26,226 nucleotides of DNA from an uncultured Lachnospiraceae bacterium (GTDB lineage: Bacteria > Bacillota > Clostridia > Lachnospirales > Lachnospiraceae): positions 1 through 26,226 of the forward strand of contig CAJKWK010000039.1 in assembly GCA_905203555.1 (NCBI GenBank), in the 5' to 3' direction. The position numbers were made by a program, and so were the translations under genes. Below are positions 8,818-16,315 of the stretch, piece after piece; within the stretch, counting starts at the first letter, position 1, and every line of letters begins with the position of its first letter. The notes beneath the pieces were generated by a model. That model worked only from the letters and a program-made list of their open reading frames with translations. It did not search any database and was not told where the DNA came from.

Positions 8818-9511
8818 ACCGTTGATTCTCATTGTAGAAGACGACGCATCCATTAAGAATTTAATTACAACTACATTGAAGGCACATGAATATCGGTATC
8901 TGGCGGCTGGAAATGGAGAGACAGCGATTTTGGATGCATCTTCTCACAATCCGGATATTGTATTATTGGATTTGGGACTTCCGGATATGGATGGTGTAGA
9001 TGTGATTCGAAAAATTCGTACATGGTCCAATATGCCGATTATTGTAATCAGCGCCAGAAGTGAGGATACAGATAAGATCGAAGCGCTGGACGCCGGAGCG
9101 GATGATTATATTACAAAGCCATTTTCTGTAGAAGAATTATTAGCAAGACTGCGGGTGACACAGCGCAGGCTGTTAATGATGAAGAATGAGTCTCCGGCGG
9201 AAATGGCTGTATTTGAAAATGGAGAGCTTCGGATTGATTATGCGGCAGGGTGTGCATTTATCGGAACGGAAGAACTGCATTTGACACCGATTGAATACAA
9301 ACTGCTCTGTTTATTGTCTAGAAATGTTGGAAAAGTGCTGACACACACGTTTATTACGCAAAATATCTGGGGCAGCAGCTGGGAAAATGATGTGGCATCT
9401 TTACGTGTATTTATGGCAACTCTTAGGAAAAAGATTGAAAACGGAGGAGATTCCCCTCAGTATATCCAGACACATATCGGAGTGGGATATCGAATGATCA
9501 AAGTAGAATAA
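8810..9511 (+). CDS. KdpE-like OmpR-family response regulator
   Basis: DNA-binding partner of the preceding kinase, 233 residues. The receiver domain (1-120) has the acidic pocket E10-D11-D12, the phospho-acceptor D54 in LLDLGLPDMDG, the switch Ser in VISARSED and the Lys of YITKPF. The C-terminal winged helix (about 130-230) is of OmpR/PhoB type (LTPIEYKLLCLLSRN, GVGYRMIKVE). The start at 8810 is chosen because GAGGAGG lies nine bases before it and the receiver fold begins at once; an upstream in-frame extension within the kinase gene has no ribosome site. Likely targets include the TTAA hexamers before the channel gene (inference). Confidence 0.93.
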   Translation: MNKPLILIVEDDASIKNLITTTLKAHEYRYLAAGNGETAILDASSHNPDIVLLDLGLPDMDGVDVIRKIRTWSNMPIIVISARSEDTDKIEALDAGADDYITKPFSVEELLARLRVTQRRLLMMKNESPAEMAVFENGELRIDYAAGCAFIGTEELHLTPIEYKLLCLLSRNVGKVLTHTFITQNIWGSSWENDVASLRVFMATLRKKIENGGDSPQYIQTHIGVGYRMIKVE

Positions 9512-9620
9512 GGGGGGTATGGGAAATATGATTCAGAAGGAAATGACAGAAATTTTAAGAAAAAAGTACTAAAAATCAGCGACGATATTTGTGAAAATAT
9601 ACAGAATAAACAAAAAAGGA

Positions 9621-9649
9621 TTGCGGAAGTGGAGAGTCTGTGATATAGT
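9621..9649 (+). promoter_or_regulatory. Promoter of the glycerol operon
   Basis: TTGCGG (9621-9626), a 17-base spacer and TATAGT (9644-9649) form a good sigma-A type promoter. Transcription starting near 9656 would run straight into the leader hairpin before glpP. The remaining stretch 9512-9620 shows no supported gene. Confidence 0.65.
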
Positions 9650-9680
9650 GAATCTAAATTAAAGAACGTGCTGAGAGAGG

Positions 9681-9737
9681 AGAGCAATGAACAACAACAG
9701 TGATGTTGTTATGTGAGTTGCTCTTCTTTCTTTTTTA
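9681..9737 (+). terminator. Leader terminator, probable GlpP antitermination target
   Basis: An outer stem agagcaa (9681-9687) / ttgctct (9718-9724) encloses an inner stem aacaac (9693-9698) / gttgtt (9705-9710), followed by a T-rich tract to 9737. It lies about 25 bases after the predicted transcript start and upstream of glpP. GlpP of Bacillus subtilis is known to antiterminate at leader terminators of glp genes; that this hairpin is the target is inference from position. Confidence 0.65.
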
Positions 9738-9811
9738 TATTTTTGAGTAAAAAGTATGATACAATAGTTTGGTTGAACCAGGAGAATTGAAAATAAGGAG
9801 TGAAGAATACC

Positions 9812-10381
9812 ATGGAAGCACAATTTTATGATGCAGTGGAAAGTGGCCCGGTAATCGCAGCAGTAAAGGACGCGGAAGGTCTGGCGCAGGCTTGTAAGGT
9901 GGAAGAAGTTCAGGTGATCTTTATTTTATTTGGGGATATTTGTTCGATTGCAGAGATTGTGAAGAAGGTAAAGGATGCAGGAAAGATCGCAATGGTACAT
10001 ATGGATTTAATCGTAGGATTGAGTTCAAAAGAAATTGTTGTAGATTTTATTAAGCAGAATACACAGGCAGATGGAATCATTACCACAAAGCCGATGCTTG
10101 TGAAACGGGCAAAGGAATTAAATTTATTTACTGTATTGCGTTATTTTCTGATTGATTCTATGGCATTGGAAAATATTCGGCAGCAGCCACACAGTTTGAA
10201 ACCGGATTTTATTGAAGTGCTTCCGGGGGTAATGCCAAAGTTGATCAAAGAAGTCTGTAAGACAACGAAGATTCCGGTGATCGCCGGGGGATTGATCAGC
10301 GATAAGGATTCCGTCATGGCAGCACTTTCAGCTGGTGCGATAGCAGTTTCGACGACGAATCCGGAGGTATGGCTGGTGTGA
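9812..10381 (+). CDS. glpP: Glycerol-3-phosphate-responsive antiterminator GlpP
   Basis: RNA-binding regulator, 189 residues, of the GlpP family, with a TIM-barrel-like fold related to phosphosugar-binding enzymes. Recognisable segments are VQVIFILFGDICSIAEIV, MVHMDLIVGLSS, DGIITTKP, and the phosphate-binding-like VIAGGLISDKDSVMAALSAG near the C-terminus. In B. subtilis it binds glycerol-3-phosphate and permits read-through of leader terminators of glp operons. ATG 9812 is chosen over GTG 9800, which overlaps the AAGGAG ribosome site. It is the first gene after a promoter plus leader hairpin, which points to autoregulation by antitermination. Confidence 0.9.
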   Translation: MEAQFYDAVESGPVIAAVKDAEGLAQACKVEEVQVIFILFGDICSIAEIVKKVKDAGKIAMVHMDLIVGLSSKEIVVDFIKQNTQADGIITTKPMLVKRAKELNLFTVLRYFLIDSMALENIRQQPHSLKPDFIEVLPGVMPKLIKEVCKTTKIPVIAGGLISDKDSVMAALSAGAIAVSTTNPEVWLV

Positions 10382-10388
10382 TGAAAGA

Positions 10389-10417
10389 GGTGCTTTCCGG
10401 GAGAATGGCGAAGCGCC
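10389..10417 (+). other. Hairpin in the glpP-glpK intergenic leader
   Basis: ggtgcttt (10389-10396) pairs with gaagcgcc (10410-10417), allowing G.U pairs. No T-tract follows, so it is not an intrinsic terminator. It could be an mRNA processing or stability element. Confidence 0.35.
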
Positions 10418-10471
10418 GAGTCAGGTGATTTAAACTGCGGAGCGGAGATAAGCGGTTTATTTATAAAACAT

Positions 10472-10486
10472 GGTACAGAGTGTACC
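10472..10486 (+). other. Perfect 6-bp dyad before the glpK ribosome site
   Basis: GGTACA-GAG-TGTACC is a perfect inverted repeat with a three-base loop, ending seven bases before the AAAGGAGG ribosome site of glpK. It may set the 5' end or stability of a processed glpK message, or be a protein-binding site; no T-tract follows. Confidence 0.4.
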
Positions 10487-10509
10487 GCCAAAAAAAGGAG
10501 GAAATAATT

Positions 10510-12006
10510 ATGGCAAAGTATGTAATGGCATTGGATGCAGGTACAACCAGTAACAGGTGTATCCTTTTTAACGAGAAAGGGGAAATGTGCAGTGTGGCGC
10601 AGAGAGAGTTTACACAGTATTTCCCACAGCCGGGCTGGGTAGAGCACGATGCAGATGAGATCTGGGCAAGTCAGTTAGGTGTTGCAGTTGAGGCTATGAA
10701 TATGATTGGTGCGACAGCAGAAGATATTGCGGCAATCGGAATTACCAATCAGCGTGAGACTGCGATTGTATGGGATAAGAATACAGGAGAGCCGGTATAT
10801 CATGCGATCGTATGGCAGTGCCGTAGAACTTCCGAGTATTGTGATTCTTTGAAAGAAAAAGGACTGACAGAAAAATTCAGAGAAAAAACCGGACTTGTAA
10901 TCGATGCATACTTCTCCGGAACAAAGGTAAAATGGATTCTGGACAATGTGCCGGGAGCAAGAGAAAGAGCAGAAAAAGGGGAATTGCTGTTTGGTACAGT
11001 TGAGACCTGGTTGATCTGGAAGCTGACAAAGGGCGCTGTTCATGTAACTGATTATTCCAATGCATCACGTACAATGTTGTTTAATATCAATACCTTAGAG
11101 TGGGATGATGAAATCCTTGCAGAGCTGGATATTCCGAAATGTATGCTTCCGGAAGCAAAACCATCCAGCTGTGTTTATGGAACTGCAGATCCATCTTTCC
11201 TGGGCGGACCGATTCCAATCGCCGGAGCAGCAGGAGATCAGCAGGCAGCTTTGTTCGGACAGACATGTTTTACAGCAGGAGAAGCAAAGAATACATACGG
11301 AACCGGATGTTTCCTCTTAATGAACACCGGAGAAAAACCAGTATTTTCCAAGAACGGACTGGTTACAACAATCGCATGGGGACTGGACGGAAAAGTAAAT
11401 TATGCTTTGGAAGGTTCTATTTTCGTAGCCGGTGCGGCAATCCAATGGCTGCGTGACGAACTTCGAATCATCGATTCCGCTCCGGATTCTGAATATATGG
11501 CAAAGAAAGTAAAAGATACCAATGGATGTTATGTGGTTCCGGCGTTTACAGGCTTGGGAGCCCCGCACTGGGATCAGTATGCAAGAGGAACTATCGTAGG
11601 TATTACACGTGGTGTAAATAAATACCATATCATCCGTGCAACACTGGAATCCCTTGCATATCAGGTAAATGACGTACTGGAAGCAATGGAAGCAGATTCC
11701 GGAATTGCTCTTGCAGCTTTGAAAGTAGATGGAGGAGCGAGCGCAAATGATTTCTTGATGCAGACACAGGCAGATATTATCAATGCACCGGTTAACCGTC
11801 CGCAGTGTGTAGAAACAACTGCAATGGGAGCTGCTTATCTGGCAGGTTTGGCTGTAGGATACTGGGCTAGCAAGGAAGACGTAATTAAGAACTGGGCAAT
11901 TGATAAGACTTTTACTCCGGCTATCAGTGAAGAAGACAGAACAGAAAGAATCAAAGGCTGGGATAAAGCTGTCAAATATGCTTACGGTTGGGCAAAAGAG
12001 GACTGA
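10510..12006 (+). CDS. glpK: Glycerol kinase
   Basis: ATP-dependent phosphorylation of glycerol to sn-glycerol-3-phosphate in the cytosol. The 498-residue FGGY kinase starts MAKYVMALDAGTTSNRCILF (ATPase phosphate-1 motif). It has the conserved GITNQRET segment, IAGAAGDQQAALFGQ, YALEGSIFVAGAAIQWLRD, the FGGY signature DGGASANDFLMQTQADI and ETTAMGAAYLAG. Length matches E. coli GlpK (502). ATG 10510 follows AAAGGAGGAAATAATT. The loop that carries the HPr-phosphorylated His in Enterococcus GlpK reads DPSFLGG here, without a His, so control by PTS phosphorylation is unlikely (inference from a by-eye alignment). It sits between the regulator glpP and glpF. Confidence 0.97.
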   Translation: MAKYVMALDAGTTSNRCILFNEKGEMCSVAQREFTQYFPQPGWVEHDADEIWASQLGVAVEAMNMIGATAEDIAAIGITNQRETAIVWDKNTGEPVYHAIVWQCRRTSEYCDSLKEKGLTEKFREKTGLVIDAYFSGTKVKWILDNVPGARERAEKGELLFGTVETWLIWKLTKGAVHVTDYSNASRTMLFNINTLEWDDEILAELDIPKCMLPEAKPSSCVYGTADPSFLGGPIPIAGAAGDQQAALFGQTCFTAGEAKNTYGTGCFLLMNTGEKPVFSKNGLVTTIAWGLDGKVNYALEGSIFVAGAAIQWLRDELRIIDSAPDSEYMAKKVKDTNGCYVVPAFTGLGAPHWDQYARGTIVGITRGVNKYHIIRATLESLAYQVNDVLEAMEADSGIALAALKVDGGASANDFLMQTQADIINAPVNRPQCVETTAMGAAYLAGLAVGYWASKEDVIKNWAIDKTFTPAISEEDRTERIKGWDKAVKYAYGWAKED

Positions 12007-12048
12007 GAAAAATAGAATAGAAGAGTCTGAAAATAGGAGGAAAATGTG

Positions 12049-12759
12049 ATGTTACCATATATAGCAGAATTTTTAGGAACAATGTTATTGATACTTTTGG
12101 GTGATGGAGTCGTAGCAAATGTAACCTTGAATAAATCTGGTATGAAGGGTGCAGGATCCATTCAAATCACATTTGCCTGGGGTCTTGCGGTTATGATTCC
12201 GGCATATATTTTCGGAGCAGCCTCCGGAGCCTCTTTTAACCCGGCTCTGACATTGGCGTTGGCAATTGACGGTAGTTTTGACTGGGCTATGGTTCCGGGA
12301 TATATTATCGCACAGTTTGCAGGAGCATTTGTAGGAGCGATCCTTGTGTACTTGTTATTCAAAGGACAGTTTGATGCAACAGAAGAAGCAAAGACAAAAC
12401 TTGGCGTATTCTGCACAAGTCCTTCCATTCCGAATAAGGGATTGAATATTTTAAGTGAAGCAATCGGAACATTTGTACTTGTATTTGCAATCAAAGGTAT
12501 TGCAAATGTAGGAGAAATTGCAGGTGGTCTGGATAAATTCCTCGTATTTGGAATCATTGTATCTGTTGGTATGTCTCTTGGAGGACTGACTGGTTATGCA
12601 ATCAACCCGGCACGTGATTTGGGACCTCGTCTTGCACATGCAATCCTTCCGATCAAAGGAAAAGGCGATTCCAACTGGGGTTACGCGATTGTGCCATTAG
12701 TCGGACCAATCATCGGTGCAGTAGCAGCAGTATTGCTGTACGGAGTCATTCCATGGTAG
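12049..12759 (+). CDS. glpF: Glycerol uptake facilitator (aquaglyceroporin)
   Basis: Passive glycerol channel of the MIP family, 236 residues and about six membrane helices. Both pore motifs are intact: NPA in GASFNPALTLALA and NPA in GYAINPARDLGPRLA. The Asp-Leu-Gly-Pro-Arg after the second NPA is typical of glycerol-conducting members, as opposed to water-only aquaporins. ATG 12049 is preferred over GTG 12046 on its spacing from AGGAGG (12035-12040). It follows glpK by 42 bases; the two act together, since phosphorylation traps entering glycerol. Confidence 0.96.
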   Translation: MLPYIAEFLGTMLLILLGDGVVANVTLNKSGMKGAGSIQITFAWGLAVMIPAYIFGAASGASFNPALTLALAIDGSFDWAMVPGYIIAQFAGAFVGAILVYLLFKGQFDATEEAKTKLGVFCTSPSIPNKGLNILSEAIGTFVLVFAIKGIANVGEIAGGLDKFLVFGIIVSVGMSLGGLTGYAINPARDLGPRLAHAILPIKGKGDSNWGYAIVPLVGPIIGAVAAVLLYGVIPW

Positions 12760-12785
12760 AGCGTTGAAAATCGAGTGAGCTGAGA

Positions 12786-12839
12786 AAAGAGTCCTGCAGA
12801 TGTCGCAACTACCGATGCGTTTGTTTGCGGGACTTTTTA
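12786..12839 (+). terminator. Intra-operon terminator/attenuator between glpF and the glpA-like gene
   Basis: agtcctgca (12790-12798) pairs with tgcgggact (12826-12834, one G.U), followed at once by TTTTT. The loop contains a competing short stem, cgca (12804-12807) / tgcg (12816-12819). The next ribosome site follows within ten bases. It probably reduces or conditions expression of the flavoprotein genes relative to glpKF; it may also be a GlpP-sensitive site, which is inference. Confidence 0.75.
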
Positions 12840-12857
12840 TGAAAGGAGAAGACAGTC

Positions 12858-14312
12858 ATGTTTGATTATGACGTAATAATAATTGGCGGCGGTGTCGCAG
12901 GTGCAGCTTCAGCAAGGGAGTTGTCTCGATACAAAGTAAAAGCCTGTGTAATTGAAAAAGAAGAAGATGTTTGCTGTGGTACATCCAAAGCAAACAGTGC
13001 AATCGTACATGCCGGATATGATGCGGCTACAGGTTCGTTGATGGCGAAACTGAATGTGCGGGGCAATGAAATGATGGAGGAACTTTCCAAGGAATTGGAT
13101 TTCCCATTTAAAAAGAATGGTTCGCTTGTCGTTTGTCTGCATGAGGAAGATATGCCGAATTTGCAGGCTTTGTATGACAGAGGTGTGGCAAATGGAGTAA
13201 AAGAGCTCCGGATTTTAACAAAAGAAGAAGTTCTGGAGATGGAACCGAATCTTTCAGATGATGTATACGCAGCGTTGTATGCACCAACAGCCGGAATTGT
13301 ATGTCCGTTTCATTTAAATATTGCGCTTGCAGAAAATGCAAATGTCAATGGAGTAGAATTTAAATTTAATACAGAAGTAGAAGATATTCGGAAAATTGAC
13401 GGTGGCTATGAAGTTGTTACAAATCAAGGCGTATACCGTACGAAATACATTGTAAATGCAGCAGGCGTTTATGCAGATCAGATTCACAATATGGTAAGTG
13501 AACATAAGATACATATTACAGCAAGACGTGGAGATTATTGTCTGTTAGATAAGAGCGCCGGAAATCATGTGAGCAAGACCATTTTTGCACTGCCGGGAAA
13601 ATATGGAAAAGGCGTACTGGTCGCACCAACAGTTCATGGCAATCTGATCGTGGGACCAACGGCGATTGATGTAGAGGATAAGGAAGGAACGAATACAACA
13701 AGAGACGGTCTGGATGAACTGATTCAAAAGGCCGGAATGAATGTGAAAAATCTTCCGATGCGTCAGGTGATTACTTCTTTTGCAGGACTGCGTGCCCATG
13801 AAGACCATCACGAATTTATCATTGGTGAGGCAGAAGATGCGAAAGGCTTTATCGATTGCGCCGGAATTGAATCTCCGGGACTGACGAGCTGTCCTGCAAT
13901 CGGAGAGATGGTGGCAGAGATTGTAAGTGAGAAAATGGGTCTGGAGAAGAAAGACGATTTCATTGCAACAAGAAAAGGAATTCTGGATCCGGATACTTTA
14001 TCGAAAGAGGAAAGAGCCGCTTTGATCAAAGAGAATCCGGCGTATGGAAATATTATCTGTCGTTGTGAAATGATTACAGAGGGTGAAATTCTGGATGCGA
14101 TCCATCGACCACTCGGTGCAAAATCGCTGGATGGCGTCAAGCGCCGTACAAGAGCCGGTATGGGACGTTGCCAGTCTGGTTTCTGTTCCCCAAGAACGAT
14201 GGAAATCCTTGCAAGGGAGCAGAATGTCAGTATGTTTGAGATTACAAAATCAGGCGGAGACTCAAAAATTGTTGTAGGAACAAACAAAGATTCACTGGAA
14301 GGAGGATGCTGA
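12858..14312 (+). CDS. GlpA-like anaerobic glycerol-3-phosphate dehydrogenase flavoprotein with BFD-type [2Fe-2S] domain
   Basis: FAD-dependent oxidoreductase of the DAO fold, 484 residues, expected to oxidise glycerol-3-phosphate to dihydroxyacetone phosphate. The N-terminal dinucleotide motif is IIGGGVAGAASARELSRY. The C-terminus is a Fer2_BFD domain with C401-x-C403 (IICRCEMITEGE) and C438-x4-C443 (GRCQSGFC), the four ligands of a [2Fe-2S] cluster. AAAGGAG precedes the ATG. The next two genes follow almost without gaps (one and three bases), making a three-gene module. Related proteins are also annotated as L-2-hydroxyglutarate oxidase-like; the glp context favours glycerol-3-phosphate. 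Confidence 0.88.
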   Translation: MFDYDVIIIGGGVAGAASARELSRYKVKACVIEKEEDVCCGTSKANSAIVHAGYDAATGSLMAKLNVRGNEMMEELSKELDFPFKKNGSLVVCLHEEDMPNLQALYDRGVANGVKELRILTKEEVLEMEPNLSDDVYAALYAPTAGIVCPFHLNIALAENANVNGVEFKFNTEVEDIRKIDGGYEVVTNQGVYRTKYIVNAAGVYADQIHNMVSEHKIHITARRGDYCLLDKSAGNHVSKTIFALPGKYGKGVLVAPTVHGNLIVGPTAIDVEDKEGTNTTRDGLDELIQKAGMNVKNLPMRQVITSFAGLRAHEDHHEFIIGEAEDAKGFIDCAGIESPGLTSCPAIGEMVAEIVSEKMGLEKKDDFIATRKGILDPDTLSKEERAALIKENPAYGNIICRCEMITEGEILDAIHRPLGAKSLDGVKRRTRAGMGRCQSGFCSPRTMEILAREQNVSMFEITKSGGDSKIVVGTNKDSLEGGC

Positions 14313-14313
14313 G

Positions 14314-15582
14314 ATGAAACAATATGATATCGTTATAATTGGCGGCGGACCTGCAGGGCTTGCAGCGGCAGTATCGGCAAAAAAGAACGGAATTGACAGT
14401 ATTCTCATTTTGGAAAGAGACAAAGAACTGGGAGGAATTTTGAACCAGTGTATCCATAATGGATTTGGACTTCATACATTTAAAGAAGAATTGACCGGAC
14501 CGGAGTATGCAAGCCGTTTTATTGCACAGGCAGAAGAACTGCATATTGAATACAAATTGAATACGATGGTCATGGATATTCGTCAGGATAAGGTTGTTAC
14601 GGCGATGAACCGGGAAGATGGATTATTTGAAATTCAGGCAAAGGCGATCATTCTTGCAATGGGATGCAGAGAGCGTTCCAGAGGCGCTTTGAATATTCCG
14701 GGATATCGTCCGGCGGGAATTTTTTCTGCAGGAACCGCACAGCGTCTGGTTAATATGGAAGGATATCTTCCGGGACGGGAAGTTGTGATTTTAGGTTCCG
14801 GAGATATCGGTCTGATCATGGCAAGAAGAATGACATTTGAAGGAGCAAAGGTTAAAGTAGTTGCAGAACTGATGCCATATTCGGGTGGTCTGAAACGAAA
14901 TATTGTACAGTGTCTGGATGACTATGGTATTCCATTGAAATTGAGTCATACAGTTGTAGACATCAAAGGAAAAGAACGTCTGGAGGGGATTACTCTTGCA
15001 GAAGTGGATTCCAAGGGAAAACCGATTCCGGGGACAGAAGAATATTATTCCTGTGATACCCTGCTGCTCTCCGTAGGTTTGATTCCGGAAAATGAACTGT
15101 CCAATGGTATGGGCGTGGAAATGAATCCGGTGACATCCGGACCAAAAGTAAATGAGAGTCTGGAAACAAGTATTGACGGTGTGTTTGCATGTGGAAATGT
15201 ACTTCATGTACATGATCTGGTAGATTTTGTATCAGAAGAGGCGGCTGCAGCAGGAAAGAATGCGGCTGCATATATCAAGGCGGGAGCAGAGAAACGTGAC
15301 AGTGGAAAAGAAATCGTGTTGAAAGCAACAGACGGTGTTCGTTATACTGTACCGGTCACGATCAACCCGGAACGTATGGAAGAAAATGTTACAGTTCGAT
15401 TCCGCGTTGGAAATGTATATAAAAATTGTTATGTGAGCGCATATTTGGGGGATGAAAGAGTCATTCACAGAAAGCGGCAGATCGTAGCGCCGGGTGAAAT
15501 GGAAGAAATAAAATTGACAAAAGAGCTGTTATTGCAGTATGCTGATTTACAGGAAATCACAGTGAAAATAGAGGAGGCGTAA
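14314..15582 (+). CDS. GlpB-like NAD(P)/FAD-dependent oxidoreductase subunit
   Basis: Pyridine-nucleotide-disulphide-type flavoprotein, 422 residues. FAD motif IIGGGPAGLAAAVSAKKNG at residues 5-23, the conserved LNQCIHNGFG segment, and a second Rossmann motif VVILGSGDIGLIMARRM at about 157-173 for NAD(P). The late FAD motif TSIDGVFACGNVLHVHDLVD is also present. It starts two bases after the glpA-like stop codon, with GGAGGATG as ribosome site, so the two are translationally coupled. It probably passes electrons from the glpA-like subunit to a soluble carrier, replacing GlpB/GlpC of enterobacteria; the acceptor is unknown. Confidence 0.85.
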   Translation: MKQYDIVIIGGGPAGLAAAVSAKKNGIDSILILERDKELGGILNQCIHNGFGLHTFKEELTGPEYASRFIAQAEELHIEYKLNTMVMDIRQDKVVTAMNREDGLFEIQAKAIILAMGCRERSRGALNIPGYRPAGIFSAGTAQRLVNMEGYLPGREVVILGSGDIGLIMARRMTFEGAKVKVVAELMPYSGGLKRNIVQCLDDYGIPLKLSHTVVDIKGKERLEGITLAEVDSKGKPIPGTEEYYSCDTLLLSVGLIPENELSNGMGVEMNPVTSGPKVNESLETSIDGVFACGNVLHVHDLVDFVSEEAAAAGKNAAAYIKAGAEKRDSGKEIVLKATDGVRYTVPVTINPERMEENVTVRFRVGNVYKNCYVSAYLGDERVIHRKRQIVAPGEMEEIKLTKELLLQYADLQEITVKIEEA

Positions 15583-15585
15583 GCA

Positions 15586-15945
15586 ATGGAAGAGAGAAAT
15601 TTGACATGTATCAGTTGCCCGATGGGATGTCCTCTGACTGTGGTAATGGAAAATGGCGAGGTTGTCAGTGTCAGTGGAAATACTTGTAAGCGCGGCGATA
15701 TTTATGCACGAAAAGAAGTGACAAATCCGACCAGAATTGTGACTTCAACTGTACGGGTTGAAGGCGGGAATGCAGATATGGTATCCGTAAAAACAAAGGA
15801 AGATGTTCCGAAAGGAAAGATCTTTGATTGCGTAAAAGCTCTGAAAGGGGTAACGGTGAAGGCGCCGGTTCATATCGGAGATGTTATTGTGTCGGATGTG
15901 GCCGGAACCGGAGTTGACATTGTTGCAACGAAAGAAGTTCTTTAA
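15586..15945 (+). CDS. DUF1667 Fe-S-type protein of the glycerol dehydrogenase module
   Basis: 119-residue protein with C8-x2-C11-x3-C15-x18-C34 (CISCPMGCPLTV and GNTCKRGDIYA). This spacing resembles the N-terminal [4Fe-4S] site of molybdopterin oxidoreductases. The rest is a small beta-rich domain (APVHIGDVIVSDVAGTGVDIV). Genes of this DUF1667 family regularly follow glpA/glpB-like pairs in clostridia, and here the gene starts three bases after the glpB-like stop. A role as electron-transfer subunit is inference; no metal binding can be shown from sequence alone. Confidence 0.88.
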   Translation: MEERNLTCISCPMGCPLTVVMENGEVVSVSGNTCKRGDIYARKEVTNPTRIVTSTVRVEGGNADMVSVKTKEDVPKGKIFDCVKALKGVTVKAPVHIGDVIVSDVAGTGVDIVATKEVL

Positions 15946-15972
15946 CATGAAAGCTGCAAAGGAGGACCTGTG

Positions 15973-16161
15973 ATGGGGAAAAATCTTGATATTACAAATA
16001 TGAATGGAATTACAGATGATGACAAGACCTGTGGTTTGAATGATATGAATTGTGTGGGAGACAATGAATATGTAACCTGTGGTCTGAATGATATGAATTG
16101 TGTGGGAGACAATGAAGATGTAACCTGTAGTCTGAATGATATGAATTGTACAGGGGAATAG
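15973..16161 (+). CDS. 62-aa acidic peptide with three Cys-x6-Cys tandem repeats
   Basis: Starts at ATG 15973, seven bases after AAAGGAGG (a strong site), and stops at TAG 16159-16161. A leader-like part (MGKNLDITNMNGITDDDK) is followed by 16-residue units beginning TCGLNDMNCVGDNEYV: two full and one shortened copy, each with C-x6-C, six cysteines in all. There is no signal peptide or membrane segment; the composition is acidic and Asn/Asp-rich. It is the last gene before the operon terminator, 27 bases after the DUF1667 gene. No family recognised. It could be a metal- or cluster-binding peptide, a substrate of a modifying enzyme encoded elsewhere, or an unstable repeat of no function. Confidence 0.65.
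   Translation: MGKNLDITNMNGITDDDKTCGLNDMNCVGDNEYVTCGLNDMNCVGDNEDVTCSLNDMNCTGE
16027..16158 (+). repeat. 48-bp tandem repeat (2.75 copies)
   Basis: Units start at 16027, 16075 and 16123, each opening acctgt; the last is cut to 36 bases by the stop codon. Units one and two differ at very few positions (for example gaatat versus gaagat near the end). The repeat is in frame with the 62-aa peptide, and a further degenerate copy may lie upstream (ITNMNG). Confidence 0.9.
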
Positions 16162-16202
16162 CATCTTTAAGAACAATGTTCAGTAGTGAATGATGAAAAA
16201 GG

Positions 16203-16252
16203 GACGCTGCAAGACGAGTTGGGGAAGCTGTCGTTTTGCGGCGTTCTTTTTT
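16203..16252 (+). terminator. Glycerol operon terminator
   Basis: acgctgcaagacga (16204-16217) pairs with tcgttttgcggcgt (16231-16244) through 14 pairs including two G.U, followed by TTCTTTTTT. It ends the transcript after the repeat peptide, supporting that peptide as a member of the operon. Confidence 0.9.
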
Positions 16253-16315
16253 GCCATGCATGCGAGAAACAGTCCGGTGGACTTCTTTTGAGTATGTGAA
16301 ACAGTGTGCTTTTGC

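Noticed and set aside
9530..9571. Short frame MIQKEMTEILRKKY after the response regulator, with a G-rich stretch upstream
   Set aside because: Fourteen to seventeen codons only, low complexity and Lys-rich in AT-rich DNA; no domain and no sign beyond a chance ribosome-like site.
16027..16158. CRISPR-like array
   Set aside because: The 48-bp units are contiguous without unique spacers and are in frame with a peptide.
15745..16176. Minus-strand open frame with repeated HTIHIIQTTGYIFIVS units
   Set aside because: It is the reverse reading of the 48-bp repeats of the plus-strand peptide; no ribosome site and it overlaps a real gene and operon.
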